From Actinomycetes bacterium (lineage in GTDB: Bacteria; Actinomycetota; Acidimicrobiia; Acidimicrobiales; RAAP-2), in assembly GCA_021791615.1 (NCBI GenBank), contig JAJYWG010000420.1, positions 1 through 6,175 of the forward strand: DNA of 6,175 nucleotides, read 5' to 3'. Below are positions 5,829-6,175 of the stretch, one piece after another. The translations under genes and the position numbers were made by a program. How positions within the stretch are numbered: the stretch's first letter is position 1; each line of letters begins with the position of its first letter. The notes under the pieces are model-generated. The model did no database searches. It saw only the letters and a list, made by a program, of their open reading frames with translations, and had not been told where the DNA came from.

Positions 5829-6080
5829 CGCCGTCCTCCCCTTGACCCAGTCCACCGCCCTGGCTTCACTTCCACCGTGGGAGATCATGCCGCACCGGCC
5901 GATCCGGATGCCACAGTGGATCGAGCGGTTGCAGCAACTCGCCCATAGTGTGTCGCGGCCCCCGAGTGGCCAGAACATCACTGGCTTCTGACCGGCGCCT
6001 ACGCCCTGATCGACGGCTTGACAACACTCCAGCTGCACGTGGTGGAGGTCATCGCCGCGACTCTCCCGGTTCATCCGGCC
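5829..6080. other. 252-base gap between nuclease and acetyltransferase genes
   Basis: No gene can be supported here. The nuclease promoter should lie in it, but no clear -10/-35 pair was found on the minus strand. A perfect TTGACA at 6018-6023 is on the plus strand and has no -10 at a fitting distance. Two plus-strand stretches read somewhat like protein: an ATG at 5888 giving 34 codons ending at 5991, and an open frame without a start from 5949 onward. Either could be gene debris. Confidence 0.4.
5835..5843 (-). promoter_or_regulatory. Strong Shine-Dalgarno that fixes the nuclease start
   Basis: On the minus strand AAGGGGAGG is followed by six bases (ACGGCG) and then ATG at 5828. It is the only good ribosome site seen in the window and settles the nuclease start against the 82-codon longer alternative. 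In contrast, the two left-hand genes look leaderless. No -10 matching TANNNT was found just upstream of it. Confidence 0.75.
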
Positions 6081-6175
6081 TCACGCTTCGGCGGGCAACA
6101 GCATCATCATCGTGAGGGGATCGACGGGAGACTCGACGAAGCCGTAGTGCAGATAGAAGCTTTTCGCAACTTCGT
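6081..6175 (-). CDS. C-terminal end of a GNAT acetyltransferase, probably TacT/AtaT-like toxin
   Basis: Only the last 30 codons are in the window, ending in TGA at 6081-6083. They read EVAKSFYLHYGF, then ESPVDPL and a short hydrophobic strand, MMMLL. The A-x-x-FY-x-x-x-GF pattern is the last helix and strand of GNAT acetyltransferases. The S-P-x-D-P-x-T ending is typical of small GNAT toxins that acetylate aminoacyl-tRNA and pair with ribbon-helix-helix (DUF1778) antitoxins. The antitoxin gene would lie upstream, beyond the right edge. GNAT membership is fairly safe; the toxin subtype is an inference from the short tail. Confidence 0.7.
   Translation of the reverse strand, partial: EVAKSFYLHYGFVESPVDPLTMMMLLPAEA

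Noticed and set aside
6018..6023. Perfect TTGACA as a plus-strand promoter -35
   Set aside because: No TANNNT-like -10 lies 16-19 bases downstream, and no supported plus-strand gene follows.
5829..6074. Upstream 82-codon extension of the NERD nuclease to GTG/ATG-type starts near 6074
   Set aside because: The strong ribosome site six bases before ATG 5828 fixes the start, and the extension (cysteine- and glycine-rich, irregular) does not resemble a domain joined to the zinc ribbon.

Overview
This is a GC-rich window whose codon usage (strong G/C bias at third positions), frequent GTG/TTG starts and TANNNT promoters placed directly before GTG start codons fit a high-GC actinobacterium. The exact taxon cannot be read from the sequence. 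No rRNA, tRNA, CRISPR array, insertion sequence or phage gene is visible. The gene content (a toxin-antitoxin-like pair, a nuclease-helicase pair and the tail of a toxin-like acetyltransferase) looks like an accessory, defence-island type of region rather than core chromosome.

Left part, 1-1830. After a possible gene tail (1-33) comes a two-gene minus-strand operon (146-747). Its first gene resembles the MbcA/ParS/DUF2384 toxin-binding antitoxins and its second a small RelE/ParE-fold protein. Its promoter appears to be leaderless. Divergent from it on the plus strand lies what looks like a damaged small gene (about 776-1023), closed by a strong 15-bp hairpin (1054-1093). A healthy, unrecognised 189-codon plus-strand gene (1130-1699) follows, again apparently leaderless. 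It faces the end of the helicase gene across a 131-base gap with small hairpins.

Right part, 1831-6175, all on the minus strand. In transcription order there is the C-terminal end of a GNAT acetyltransferase running off the window (6081-6175), a 252-base gap, a zinc-ribbon plus NERD-domain nuclease (5058-5828), a 44-codon open frame that overlaps the nuclease stop codon by one base (4924-5058), and a 1013-residue UvrD-type SF1 helicase with a C-terminal HRDC domain (1831-4872).

The nuclease and helicase are probably one functional unit: a PD-(D/E)xK nuclease beside a DNA helicase, in the way nuclease-helicase antiphage systems are organised. The 44-codon frame is in the same reading frame as the helicase and separated from it by one TAA. 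Third-position base composition suggests that the intact helicase started at 5058, translationally coupled to the nuclease, and that two compensating single-base shifts (or sequence errors) now break its first ~60 codons.
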